Assembly: GCA_963971575.1 (NCBI GenBank)
Contig: OZ020622.1
Coordinates: forward strand, 15,378,879 to 15,442,878
Reading direction: 5' to 3'
From: Liopterus haemorrhoidalis
Lineage: Eukaryota; Arthropoda; Insecta; Coleoptera; Dytiscidae
Length of the DNA: 64,000 nucleotides
Position 1 is the first letter of the stretch. Every line of letters starts with the position of its first letter. Below the pieces are notes generated by a model, which saw nothing but the letters and a program-made list of their open reading frames with translations, did no database searches and had not been told where the DNA came from. Of the stretch, positions 19,282 to 30,809 are shown in pieces. The translations under genes were made by a program, and so were the position numbers.

Positions 19282-20308
19282 CAATTTTTACATCAATTAC
19301 TTTTTAAAGTAATAGGCGACTTTGCGGTTCAAAATTATATCATTTTCGAAAAATCCTATCCTTTTTTTTTTTGTTTTCCATGTTGCCCTAAATGAACAAA
19401 ACCAATAATTTTCTTATTTCTCAGAAGTAGATTTAGTATGAATTTCTCGAAAATGATACGAGCTATAAAAATTTTGAGGACGTGAATTGAGGATTGTGAA
19501 TTCTTCGTAAAAAAGTGCCTGTAGAACGTGCAAATTAGAAACTAGTATGAATTGAAACAAAATAGTTATTAGTAAATCAACCAAAATCAGTTTTTTGCAC
19601 GTATCTAGTGCTTTTGCACTTTTCCGGAAAACCAAATACATCATTAAAGTGGCTAACTAATGTGGCAACTTTGCTCCAATTTAACCTGACTTCGTATTTC
19701 TTACGGTTCACGAGATTCCAATGGATAGGCTTGAAAAACGAGCACCCTGTATATGACGGTATGGTCGGTAAAAATTCATTGCATAATTTGAAGTATAGAT
19801 TGTTACTAATTTTATTTTAGATTGTTAGTTTTGTATTAGAAATTTGTAATCTATGACATTTACCCAGCCGTAATAACTTTTATGGCAAGTACCTTGCATG
19901 AAATGTTTAAAAACTTGAAAATATTTTTAATTTTTGTTATAATTTACTAAGAATGTCTTCATTTGTTATTTTCATATTTTCCGGATATTTCAAATAAAAT
20001 ATGAAAGCATATATTTAAATTATTTTTATATTTAATTAAAGTTTCAGGGTCATAAAATCAATTATAATATTTTAATTAAAATAATGCATAATTTTTACAG
20101 GGGTGATTTTGCTATTTTATGTGGACAATTAGCTTTCAGGCCCAGTACTCAGACGCCGAGTTAACGGTTTCGTTAAATACAGCGATACTTTATATAACGC
20201 AGTTCAAAACAACGCGACTTCCCTAATTTGGATAAACAGTTTTTTACTTGCTAGTTTACATAACTAATACATTTTCGGCACTAGTCTACTACTGCAAACC
20301 CACTGTTG
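19282..20308. other. Stretch with no supported feature
   Basis: AT-rich intergenic DNA. I find no transposon ends, splice-bounded frames or RNA genes; the short open frames have no conserved motif. Confidence 0.4.
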
Positions 20309-20316
20309 CGCATGCG

Positions 20317-20465
20317 CAGTGCCGAAACTAGGCAGGTGTAACAGGTGCACAGGGCCCAAGTCGAAAGGGGGCCCGAAAAATCGTCAATGGAAAGCCAGGT
20401 CAGACTGTGGATAAACTTTCTGAGCAGCCTTGCACAGGGCTCAGAAAAAGCTAGTTACGGTTCTG
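20317..20465. mobile_element. hAT-like MITE, ends CAGTGCCGAAACTAG
   Basis: Ends CAGTGCCGAAACTAG and CTAGTTACGGTTCTG. The 8-bp duplication is the palindrome CGCATGCG (20309-20316, 20466-20473). Length 149 bp. Confidence 0.75.
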
Positions 20466-20879
20466 CGCATGCGTACTGTCTATTTTAGGTGCAAATTTAG
20501 GTAAATAAATTTATTTTTTATAAAATTTTCGATTAGGTAAATTATTTTTCCTAGTTTTATTTAGTCACAAATAATTTTATTTATTTGTATTAAAAATTTT
20601 ACATGAGTTCAGTCACAAATATTACTGGTTTTGCAGTTGTAGAATAGTACTAAATTTTCCATAGTTACTATCATAAAATCTTGTACTATTCTGATTCAAA
20701 TTAATGTGCATTACTCAGAATATTTTCAGATATTTAGGTTAACCCCCTTGAGTTACAGGGTATTGGATGTTTTTTTAGCATGTTTTTGACCAAAAGAAAT
20801 TAAAAAAAAAATACTTTTCGTTCCTTAATCTACGTCTTAAGAGCTTTCTTTTATTACCATACAATATATTTTAAACCAG

Positions 20880-21066
20880 CGGTACTTAATCTTTTTATAC
20901 TTGGGACCCCACAACTAGCCTAAAATATTTTCTGGACCCAAGAAAATTTTTGAAATAATATTTTAAATGTTATTTTAAATTAAGTTTATTGTAATATTAA
21001 AAGCAAACGCTGGTAAAAATTAATTTTTTTCTTTTAATTTCGGGACCTCTCGGTTAAGAACCACTG
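20880..21066. mobile_element. hAT-like MITE remnant, ends CAGCGGTACTTAATC
   Basis: CAGCGGTACTTAATC is mirrored by GGTTAAGAACCACTG, with GGGACC motifs inside both ends. It resembles the CAGGGGTTCTTAAAC family at 6744. No target duplication is recognisable, so the call rests on the ends. Confidence 0.5.
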
Positions 21067-21289
21067 AAGTATAGGGTATGACTTGTGCACTGTTGAGTGT
21101 CACTAACAAGTTTGTTATATGGTAACGCGAGTAATCGTTCAGAGTTCTAAATTTAATACGTTATACGTTGTCGAATGTCCATAGTTTTCCAAACTTGTAG
21201 TTGATGAGTTGTTTTAATGAGACAGACATATAAACACATTGGCTATCTCAGACTACATTGGAAAGAACGTTTACATTGTATGCCTTTAC

Positions 21290-21775
21290 ATAACCTAACA
21301 AAATATCATCGCGCCGATTACAACAAATCTCGACCAAATTTACAAAGACGAACAGTAAATATGATCAATGTAGGTATTAAGTTGGAAAAGTAAGGACAAA
21401 TAGTTAGTAAAAATCTAGAACAGTAGAATTAGGAAAACAATAATAGATAATAAACATTTTACAAAGCCACCGTAGTTGGTTTAAAGATAAACAGATGTTG
21501 CACTATTCGTAACTCTATTGAGAAGTGACATTACCGTTGGCGGAGCTGTTTTTCAAAGCAATATGGCTGAATTGTCTAGTATTCAGCTGTCAATATGCTA
21601 ACAGCGAACAGGTTAATTTAGCATAATACATATTTATTTTATGAAAATGTATCTATCGACATTCTAACAAAAAAATAAACACTAGAAAATATGTAATAAT
21701 TTCAAACAGTACTACAGTCGCGTAGTACAATATTTAACCACCAGACTGCGTATCCGAGCGTGACAGTTCTCAATA
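21290..21775. repeat. Interspersed repeat blocks shared with 5215-5485 and 10986-11265
   Basis: 21290-21500 is the inverse of 5215-5485. 21531-21770 (from GACATTACCGTTGGCGG) is a direct copy of 10986-11265. Here the two blocks are adjacent, so they are probably parts of one longer, unclassified element. Confidence 0.6.
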
Positions 21776-21959
21776 AACGCTACCTTGAACGTTAAAACTA
21801 TCTATAGCTCAGCCGCTGAAACAGCGCAGTTCGTCATTTTGCGTCATAACTTCAATGACAAACTTAGTGAAAAAATAACTAAATCGATTTTTTTGCATGT
21901 GAATTATAGACTAATATTGCTCTTACCTCTTTTATTTTACTAAAACATACCTTTTGAAG

Positions 21960-22194
21960 CAGAGCCGCAGTAAGGGGGGGCGGAGGGGGCGACGACCCCT
22001 AGCGCACTAAGGAAAAGGGCGCTGCCGAGCTTGATTAAGGGGCGCCACATTGCGAAGGTGAGGACCTTTTTTTGTTTTTGCTCATCACTTGGATTTTGGG
22101 AGGTGTGGATCTTTTTTTTTTTTGCTCATCATTTAGATTTTGGGAGGTGAGAACCTTATTTTTGTGTGCGCAAGTTTTCCTTACTGCGGCTCTG
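21960..22194. mobile_element. hAT-like MITE, ends CAGAGCCGCAGTAAGG
   Basis: Ends CAGAGCCGCAGTAAGG and CCTTACTGCGGCTCTG, perfect 8-bp duplication TTTTGAAG (21952-21959, 22195-22202). The interior has two to three units of the GTGAGGACC / T-run / GCTCATCACTT minisatellite. A partial copy of the same family is at about 2880-3091. Confidence 0.9.
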
Positions 22195-22202
22195 TTTTGA
22201 AG

Positions 22203-23574
22203 TCATTTAGTTTGTGTTCGATAGTCATTTTGAAGATTTACAAATTTTTAAAGTGTTTATTTAATATAGGGACATTTGTATTGGTATCCCTGAATAAAAC
22301 GATGTTTACATTTGTCATTTAATAATAAGTCTGTTGTGTTTTGATACTGACTTGTGTTCAAATATCTAACTTACAGTAATTTCTAAAAACCTTTTTTATT
22401 TAGTTTGTTGTTTATTTAGTAATTTTGTGTTTAGTTATATATTTTCTTATAGAATTTCTTATTTGATTTTGTGTGTACAGCATAGTTTTTAGGTTATATT
22501 CAACTTATTTTATTTTATTTGATCATATTTTTGGATCACATCAGTCCTTTTTATGACTATTTTGCCTATTAAAATAGTTTATTTGTTTCTATTATGTTCT
22601 TATTTTTATATTTTCATTTCATTTCGATACAAGTGACAGCGTACAAATATTATATTCGTTAAATAGGTGAATATAAACGTACTAAACCTGACGTCACATT
22701 TTTTTTGTGACGTTTCAAATGACGCAACTGCACTGTTTCGCCAATTTCCCTATACTAAACTTATCCACAATGTACAGTGGACAGTCAACGCAGCTTAAAG
22801 AGTGAAGAGATTATATTTTATATTATTAAATATATTTGTATCCTAAATAAGCTCAAGTTTTTTTTTTTCATTGACACTTCAGGAACCTTATTCTTTTTTG
22901 TTGCGGTCCGTATACGGCCCACGTGCCGCGTTTATCCCCCCCCCCCCCCCACTCAACAGATAACATCATCAGTGTCCTCCCCTAACTATGAACCCTGTAT
23001 ACGCCACTGTATATTCTTATGATTTCTTTAACTTCTACAAATTCGGATGGTAGATGATGATAATAATGAAAGGAAATGCCTGAGCTAATTGTGTCCAGCA
23101 CTTCCTTATAACGCTAATTTAATGCCATACTGTTATCTATCTTTCTTAATTCGCGTTAATGTTTAAGCATTAATTTTATTTGTATATAAGAAATACGATG
23201 CGCTACATACACACCCAACTTGAAATATACATTTTAATTACTAAAATAGTTGTATTATATTTTCATATCGTTACAGAACACACACACACACATACATCCA
23301 TACACACACAAGTATGATATATCCGGTGTTATAAAATCATAAGTGTAACTAATAAATACAAGATACCTCAGAAAGAAGTATGTACAACGGCAGTATATCG
23401 TATTACGGGCACGCGTTATTGTTTTCACTCCAGATACATTTGTTTACAATGATAAATTGTTTTTTCTGTTGTAAGATCAACTTTTTAGTGTTGTAAACGT
23501 ACTTTCGGTTTGAAATCTAACGAATTTCGATGACGAAGCTAACGAATTTCAATGAATAGTTTTCTAAATCAATT
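22203..23574. other. Intergenic stretch with microsatellites
   Basis: Contains a C-run (22937-22951) beside a hAT-like end (GTATACGCCACTG, to about 23009) and a (CA)n tract at about 23277-23311. No gene recognised. Confidence 0.4.
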
Positions 23575-24111
23575 TTTCTAAGAGATACCGAAAGGAATCA
23601 AAACAGAAATCTTTAAAAATGTCGCAACACCAATACTGACCTACGCATGTGAAGCATGGACTATGACGGAAAAACATAAAAGCAGAATTCGAAGCACCGA
23701 AATGAGATTTCCGAGGAAAATTGAAGGCAAAACAAAGAAAGACCACATAAGAAACGAGACATTCCGGGAAAATTTACACACAAAGCCAATAGAAAACACA
23801 ATCCAAGAAGGACAGCTAAGGTGGTTTGGACATGTTCAAAGAATGGGAGAAGAAAGAACAGCGAAGAGAGCATTTGAAGCAAGACCTGATGGCAAAAGAC
23901 ACCGAGGCCGGCCAAGAAAAGCGTGGGAGACGGAAGTGGCACTAGCCATAAAGGACAGAGGAGGAACCTGGCAAGACGGAAAAACTTTAGCACGAGATAG
24001 AAAGCGATGGCTGGAAGTTCTGGAAAATAGTGCCACATAGAGACAAGTGACTCAACTCACACAGTCTTACACCGAAAGGTAGAAAGGCTTAGGATTAAGT
24101 AAGTAAGTAAG
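23575..24111 (+). pseudogene. LINE reverse transcriptase C-terminal fragment with (AAGT)n tail
   Basis: The frame from about 23595 reads FKNVATPILTYACEAWTMTE. From 23663 it is open to a stop at 24038-24040, containing QLRWFGHVQRMGEE, RHRGRPRKAWE and WLEVLENSAT, all typical of the C-terminus of insect endonuclease-reverse transcriptase LINEs. The reverse transcriptase core is absent. The element ends in four AAGT repeats at about 24096-24111. A 5'-truncated, dead copy with an intact tail. Confidence 0.85.
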
Positions 24112-24909
24112 TATCAATTTTTCATCCAGGGCCCTAAATGAAAAAAATTACGAACCATTTCAAAATTATTGTATAGTATTTCCAAAATGAAATGGCCGGT
24201 CTTGTTAAGAAGTTTAACAACGCCGTAATGGGTTTATGGCAGTAATCCTAGGACTTATTTCAGTAAAAAGAATAAGAGGTATTGAGGGAATTTTAAATTT
24301 AAATGGAATAGATGTAACACTAATTCAATTGAAGTTTCTTAAAAACCATTAAGGATGTTTTTTTCCAAATTTTTAATCGCATTGTTTCTAAATTTTAGGG
24401 ATTGTTATACTTGTTTCTTAGTTAATTTTCAACGTTCATAACGTGCATACATTACAACATGGCTCTTTGCCGACCATTTGATTTTGAAGAAATTCCTAAT
24501 TTTTGTAGTGAATATAGTGAATCTGTGCAAGGTTATTTGGAGTGAGAAAATGTGGACGTTGACGTGGAATGCGAAAATGTGGACGTGGCTACTAAAGAAA
24601 AATGTCTTTTGTCAGAAGATTGCAAAGTTCTGATACCGAACGATTATAAAAAGTTAGTTGCGGAAGGTAATGACAAACCTATACTTAGAACTGCGGAATT
24701 AACTAGTGTTCCATACAGAACAATTCAACAATTATACAAGATACAACAATTGTATCATTGTTCGTGGCAAAAATCAGCAGCGAAAACAACCCGATTTACA
24801 AGTTTTCAAGAAAATAGATAGTGTTATGTCTAAAACTATAATAAATAATATACACGACTTTTATTCGAAAAATATAGTGCCGACTGTGCATATCTTTTAA
24901 TAAAAAATT

Positions 24910-26031
24910 GATGTGAAGTGTGAATTTTCACACATTGCAGGGTTTCGCAGGTATATAATAAGTGAAGGCGGCATGCTGAGTGTGTAGGACAAATTTTGCT
25001 TTGTAGTAACCACGGCAAAATGAACGATCTTTTTAAAATAATTTATCGTCTGTTAATCTCAGAGCTTTAAAAACAAATTTTATGTTAAAATATTTTTTTG
25101 TTAATTTTAATTCGAATACCTAATATCATTATTTAGGTTTCTAAGTATTTTTTTTATATAACAAGGTTCATTAAGATTTTGAAAATTGGGCCTATGGCTT
25201 TCATTGGTTGTCTTAAATCATACGCTCCGCCCCTCTGGCTTCGTATAAATGACACAGAACGAAAATATAATTCCAATTGGTTATTAAATTTACGCTCTTG
25301 AAAATTAAATTCAAAATGTGCTAAAATATAACTAGAATTTTAACAAAATAATTTAAACATAATAAATATGAAAAAAAAAAACAAAAAATTAAATTGACTC
25401 CACAAGCCAGGAACGAACCTGTGTAGTGAATAACGATCCTGTGTGGTTGTCGAGCAACTGAGCCACTAGACCACCAAACGCTTATCAACTTCGTGTGTTT
25501 TAAGAGTATAACATGTATGCATCGTCAACCAAAAAACACAAAAAATGCGTTATTTTCCGAAAACATAATCTGATCAAAAATTCCTGTTGTACTATTCCGG
25601 TTCACACCATTATACATTACTTAGAATTTTTTCACATTTTTAGTTTAAACCATCTGGGCTACAGGGTGTGGGACAAAAATTTTTTTGCACAATTTTGGCA
25701 AAAATCGCCTCAAAATAATTTATTTTGCAAAAATTAAATTTTGATCGTTAATCCACGTACTAAGGGCTTTCATTTGATACCCTACTCAGAATTTTATAAA
25801 AAATATTTTTTTTTCGATGACCACATATTTGTTTATATTTTTAGGGGGATATGTTTTTTAGATGTTTTAGTATTTTTCCTATGTGCGGGTCAAAAAGTTG
25901 TACAAGCATGCCAATTTTCAACTCTCTAGGTTTAGCCGTTTGGCTACAATTTTTACCGAACAGACAGACAGACAGACAGACGACAAAATGACGGTATAAG
26001 GGTTTTTTGGTCATACCTACAAAACCCTAAA
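24910..26031 (-). mobile_element. Helentron-associated (HINE-like) element, copy H1
   Basis: Read on the minus strand it starts TTTTTAGGGTTTTGTAGGT, has GTCT repeats, conserved internal blocks and a tRNA-like cassette. It ends ACCTGCGAAACCCTG..., the hairpin GTGTGAAAATTCACAC and CTTCACATCA. It interrupts the transposase at AAAAAATT/TTGGAAG. The intact site in copy A shows that no target bases were duplicated and that insertion was between two Ts, the Helentron/Helitron2 habit. Confidence 0.75.
25395..25476 (-). ncRNA. tRNA-like Pol III cassette in HINE copy H1
   Basis: On the minus strand, A box TGGTCTAGTGG (25473-25463) matches the consensus. It is followed by CTCAGTTGCTCGACAACC, a B-box-like GGTTCGTTCC (25419-25410) and T-rich terminators. 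A clean cloverleaf is not evident, so this is a tRNA-derived module rather than a functional tRNA gene. Confidence 0.5.
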
Positions 26032-26067
26032 AAAGTTGGAAGAAGACGGAATAGAATTTCCATACAG

Positions 26068-26221
26068 TTTTTTTTATTTATTTTTAATGGCCTTTGCTGC
26101 TTCGGCAATTAGCCAGGACAATTATTATTTTTGAAAATAATTCCATCCCTGAACGGGATTCGAACGCGAGAGTTTAGCAACGTAGAGCACATGTGTTACC
26201 ACTACGCTACGCCGGTCGGCC
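26068..26221 (-). mobile_element. tRNA-derived SINE
   Basis: On the minus strand it begins GGGCCGACCGGCGTAGCG. It has an A box TAGCGTAGTGG, a B box CGTTCGAATCCCG, a short body (TTGCCGAAGCAGCAAAGG) and an A-rich tail. The host motif CCATAC is present on both sides as a short target duplication. Inserted in the IS630-like transposase. Confidence 0.8.
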
Positions 26222-26600
26222 CATACAAAGTTAGCCATATGTATAATTATTTGAAGTTGCTAGGATTTAGATATAGAACGTTAAGTAAACGTTTACATAT
26301 TATGGAATCAGATAGATTAGTAAACCCTATAGAACTAATATTAAGTCAATTAAAAGGTAATGTGCGCCGGAAAAATACAATACCGACAAAAAGTGACATT
26401 GTGGTACAATTAAGACGAAACAAGTGCAATAAGTAGTGATTTGTGAAAAAAAAAAAATGTGTAGAACATGTAAAGACAACTGAAACATTTTTTTTTTTTA
26501 TAAATCCACCAAATAAATTAATTATTAATTTAAATGACAGTGGTAGTGACACAAACTCCGATAGTGATATCAAAAATGATAATGATAAATATTTTAACAA

Positions 26601-27545
26601 TAGGGGATAGGCATGATTTTTTTTTATTTTTTTATTATATTCCTCTTGTTGTATATAAACATAAAAAACAGTTTTTAATTTTTTTTTTTTAATTTGAAGG
26701 CTTTAAAAAATCAAAAATGTATGTAGCGCGCGAAAACGACGTGTGACGTCATAATCCTTTCTAACTGACGCATGAGACTACTAGCCAATCCAGCGAACGG
26801 TTGTTTATGCAGCGAACATAGTCTGTTGTGAATTATTTGTTTGTGTAACTTTTATAGGTTATGTAAAGGAGAGTGATTTTAATTAAAATAAAGTTTAATT
26901 CTATAAAAACAATTTATACATGTTTACCGAATTAAATTTTATATTAAAATATGGAATATCCAGGCCCCAGTACTTCGAAACATTATCGAAAATATTGTTC
27001 AGTACCGATGTGCACAATTAGTTCAACTAGAAATCCAAAAAAACTATTTATATCATTACCTAATGGCGAAAAACAACAGAAAAGGCGAAATTTGTGGCTG
27101 AAAACTATGAGGCGAAATAAAACCGATATTTCAGAAAAAAGTAAACTTTATGTTGTGTGCATAAATGCATCAGTGTTGGGTAAATTATCACTCTGAGCCC
27201 TAACAAAATCTTTATCTGCCATTTTAATAGTAAATACGTGAAAAATTGTTTAAAAACAAATACAAAAGTCTCGAACAATACAATACACACACGTGTGAAG
27301 ATTATGTTGTAGCTGTCTGTATCTGTGATGTGAAAACCCTATCGTTTGACGTCATACTCAGTCGTTTCTACTCGGCAACCTTCGCCCCGTGCTCGGAATA
27401 TTTCAAATTTACAATATTTTAATTAAAAAATTTGGCTATAATGTTAATTAAAATGTGATTTTTGTTTTGTTAGGTGACATAACTAACATTAACATATCAA
27501 AATAATGTAGTTTTAAGGAAATACAAATTTTATGCGTATCCCCTA
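26601..27545. mobile_element. THAP-bearing DNA transposon remnant (possibly P-like)
   Basis: Ends TAGGGGATAGGCATGA and TTATGCGTATCCCCTA are inverted, with one mismatch in the first twelve bases. Flanks TTTTAACA and TTTTAAAT give only a degenerate 8-bp duplication. The interior holds a truncated THAP-domain frame at 26951. THAP plus an 8-bp duplication would suit the P superfamily, but no catalytic part is present, so the class is an inference. Confidence 0.5.
26951..27196 (+). pseudogene. Truncated THAP-type zinc finger frame
   Basis: The frame begins MEYPGPSTSKHYRKYCSVPM. It contains YCSVPMC, the first Cys pair, a basic helix region (KKLFISLPNGEKQQKRRNLW) and LYVVC, the third cysteine, of the C2CH THAP DNA-binding domain. 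The final histidine and the AVPTIF-type end are absent; the frame runs into an unrelated tail and a stop. THAP domains occur in P-element transposases and host regulators. Position inside a TIR-bounded element favours the former. Confidence 0.65.
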
Positions 27546-28550
27546 TTTTAAATTACTATAAATTGACAAGTTCAAAAAAATAATGATTTTTGTTTGTGCA
27601 AATTTGAAGTATTTAATATAGACAATAAAGACTTTAAAACAAAACGATTTTTAATCATACCTATATTTATAATTCAAATATAGCCAGTCCTAAGCCTGAT
27701 AAAAAAGTGAAGGAATGTTATGTGAGTATATACAGTTCATTCTAAATAGCATATAAGAAAACACAGTTATTTTAAATAATTATTACGGTCTTGTCAACTA
27801 CTATTAACAGAACCATAAACTCAGCAGGTATAATGGTTATACTGTCAGTCATTATTGGAATCAATAAGTGAGGGTGGCTATTTCATTTTGGAAATACATA
27901 CCTACTATATGCCTAAAAAAAAAAAAAAATAGAACCGACCGTTCTACTTTCCAAATTGAATAAGTTAATATTTAGAAAAAATTTATGTGAAGTGTGAATT
28001 TTCACACGTATCAGGGTTTTGTAGGGTTCCACGACAACTCATCTACAGACTTTACGTCTACGATATTTCGTAAACAGACATTAGGTATACCGACTTCTCG
28101 TCTACCACGACAATTCATATACAGATTTTTCGTCTACCATGACATTTAGTATACCGACTTTACGTCTACTAACCATTTCGTCTACCAGGTTAATTCGTCT
28201 ACTAAATTATATAAATATTTCAATTTGAATATAATAAAACTTGTGTAGTTATTTATGTTTATAGTGAGATTATAGTGAGTGTTTATTGTATTACTTTAAT
28301 TTCAATAAATTTTCAAATATACCCTCAAAATCAATTCAAATTTGCTTATTTAGAAATATTATTCAAGTTTTACTTATAAATAGGGCATTGTCTATGAATA
28401 TTTTGGGATATATAAAAACACAAAATTCATATTATTGTTAACTACACAAGTTATATTCAAATTGAAATATTTATACAGGCTATTGTATACTCTTGCAAAA
28501 AGTCAGCATTTCTTTTATTTTAAGAAAGAAAGTCGAATACATGTAATCTA

Positions 28551-29885
28551 CTTTTTTGGGGTTTTATAGATATGACCAAAAAACCCTTACACCGTCATTT
28601 TGTCGTCTGTCTGTGTTCGGTAAAAATTGTAGCCAAACGGCTAAACCTAGAGAGTTGAAATTTGGCATGCTTATACAACTTTTAGACCCGCACATAGGAA
28701 AAATACTAAAACATCTAAAAAATATATCCACCTAAAAATATAAACAAATATGTGCTCACCGAAAAAAAAATATTTTTTTTAATTCTGAGTAGGTTATCAA
28801 ATGAAAGCCTTTAGTACGTGGATTAACCATCAAAATTTTATTTTTGCAAAATAAATAATTTTTAAGCGATTTTTGCCAAAATTGTGCAAAAAAATTTTTG
28901 TCCCACACCCTGTAGCCCAGATGGTTTAAACTAAAAATCTGAAAAAATTCTAAGTAATGTACATTTGTATGAATCGGAATAGTACAACAGGAATTTTTGA
29001 TCAGATTATGTTTTCGGAAAATAACGCATTTTTTGTGTTTTTAACTAAAATATGTTAAATATTTAATTCGCTATGTAACACAGTAGATAAGTAGGCAGCG
29101 TTGTGCGTTTAGTTGTTTATTTGTGATTTGCAAACAATCATTTTCATCCGCAGCACCTATATTAAGAACCGCGGCAGATTCGAGGTGGCGGCAAAAGTAA
29201 ATTACCAAGTACAATAACTATAAGTAATTTTCACAATAGGACAAATTATCTCCAAACATATTTGTAGAATGGAGCTTTAGCTACAATTTGCCGCATGGTA
29301 CACAAATATGCGTTGAATGGTTTACAAGATGGCGTCTATAACGCAATTTGTTTATTTACAATTACATGACAGTTCTTTTTACAATTAAAAATATCCCATT
29401 AGATAGATAAAAATTCGCTGAAAAATTTTGATATATAGATTTTGATATAGAGTTCGAATCCTGTCAATTTTAATTTTTGTTTTTTTTAAGCATTTTTATT
29501 TTGTTTAAATTATTTTGTCAAAATTCTAGTTATATTTTGGTAAATGTTGCATTTAATTTTTAAAAGCATAAATTTAATAACCAGTGGGAAGTGTTGAAAT
29601 TATAATTTAATTCTATGTTTGAATGTATACGAAATCAGAGGGGCGGGCTTATGATTTAAGCAACCAATGGAAGCCATAGGCGCAATTTTCAAAGTCTTAA
29701 TGAACCTAGCTATATAAAAAAAATACTGCACATATTTAGAAACTTAAATAATGGTATTAGGCATTCGAATTAAAATTCATAAAAAAATATTTTGACATAT
29801 TTGTTTTGGCATACCAAATAATCATCATTCAGTTACTAAATACCTGCGAAGCCCTGAAATGTGTGAAAATTCATACTTCACATCA
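28551..29885 (+). mobile_element. HINE-like element, copy H2
   Basis: It begins TTTTTTGGGGTTTTATAGAT, has GTCTGTCTG and the conserved GCCAAACGGCTAAACC and AATGAAAGCC blocks. It ends TACCTGCGAAGCCCTGAAAT, a hairpin and CTTCACATCA, directly abutting copy H3. A B-box-like GAGTTCGAATCC is at about 29450, but the A box is not clear in this copy. Confidence 0.7.
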
Positions 29886-30809
29886 TTTTTAGGGTTTTGT
29901 AGGTATGACCAAAAAACCCTTATACCGTCATTTTGTCGTCTGTCTGTCTGTCTGTCTGTCTGTTCGGTAAAAATTGTAGCCAAACAGCTAAACCTAGAGA
30001 GTTGAAATTTGACATGCTTATACAACTCTTTGACCCGCACATAGGAAAAATACTAAAACATCTAAAAAACATACCCCCCTAAAAATATAAACAAATATGT
30101 GCTCATCAAAAACAAAAATATTTTTTTTAAATTATGAGTAGGGTATCAAATGAAAGCCCTTAGTACGTGGATTAACGATCAAATTTTTATTTTTGAAAAA
30201 TAAATTATTTTGATGCGATTTTTGCCAAAATTGTGCAAAAAATTTTTTGTCCCACACTCTGTAGCCCAGATGGTTTAAACTAAAAATCTAAATAAATTCT
30301 AAGGAATGTACATTTGTGTGAACCGAAATAGTACAACAGGAATTTTTGATCAGATTATGTTTTCGGAAAATAACGCATTTTTTGTAGTTTTTGGTTCACA
30401 AAGTACAAAAGTTATACCAATGTAAGACACTCACATGCAAGGCGTACGATGGCGTTATTGGTTAGAGCACTGGTGTCGTAAGCTAAAACTCGCTGGTAAA
30501 CGAAGGGTTTCGAGTTCGAGTACTGAGTGAATTTTATTTTTTCTGTTTTTTTTTTGCATTTTTATTAGTTGAAATTATTTTGTCAAAATTCTAGTTATAT
30601 TTTGACAAATGTTGTATTTAATTTTTAAGAGCGTAAATTTAATAATTATCTTATTATATGATTAACAGACGATAAATTATTTTAAAAATATCGTTCATTT
30701 TGCCGTGATTACTACAAAGTAAAATGTGTCCTACACACTCAGCATACCGCCTTCACTTATTATATACCTGCGAAACCCTGAAATGTGTGAATATTCACAC
30801 TTCACATCA
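29886..30809 (+). mobile_element. HINE-like element, copy H3, in tandem with H2
   Basis: It starts TTTTTAGGGTTTTGTAGGT immediately after the end of H2 and has five GTCT units at 29938-29960. It ends with hairpin GTGTGAATATTCACAC and TTCACATCA. Head-to-tail joining without spacer is characteristic of rolling-circle elements. Confidence 0.75.
30439..30529 (+). ncRNA. tRNA-like cassette in HINE copy H3
   Basis: GGCGTTATTGGTTAGAGCAC closely resembles a tRNA D-arm (A box with one extra base). TCGTAAG and the B-box-like GAGTTCGAGTAC follow, then T-runs. It is the same cassette type as in H6 (43831). Spacing is longer than in a tRNA and the stems do not pair well. Confidence 0.5.

Larger units (their letters stand above)
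24459..26436 (+). pseudogene. IS630/Tc1-like transposase, interrupted and core-deleted
   Basis: From the ATG at 24459 the frame gives MALCRPFDFEEIPNF, an in-frame TGA at about 24543, then an acidic leader and an HTH region (LSEDCKVLIPNDYKKLVAEG, LTSVPYRTIQQLY). After a frameshift comes IINNIHDFYSKNIVPT. The Helentron-type insertion and SINE follow. From about 26222 the frame resumes as KVSHMYNYLKLLGFRYRTLS and jumps directly to NPIELILSQLKGNVRRK, the C-terminal DDE signature. The segment with the first two catalytic aspartates is deleted. It ends at the stop at 26434. Confidence 0.75.
24174..27900 (+). mobile_element. IS630/Tc1-like element, copy B, with three nested insertions
   Basis: The left end TAGTATTTCCAAAATGAAA and right end TTTCATTTTGGAAATAC are inverted; the left is TA-flanked. 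Between them are a deleted transposase gene, a Helentron-type element (24910-26031), a SINE (26068-26221) and a THAP-bearing element (26601-27545). Copy A at 12175 lacks these insertions. Confidence 0.75.

Noticed and set aside
23661..24038. 125-codon minus-strand open frame
   Set aside because: It is the antisense of the LINE fragment HVQRMGEE...RGRPRKAWE on the plus strand.
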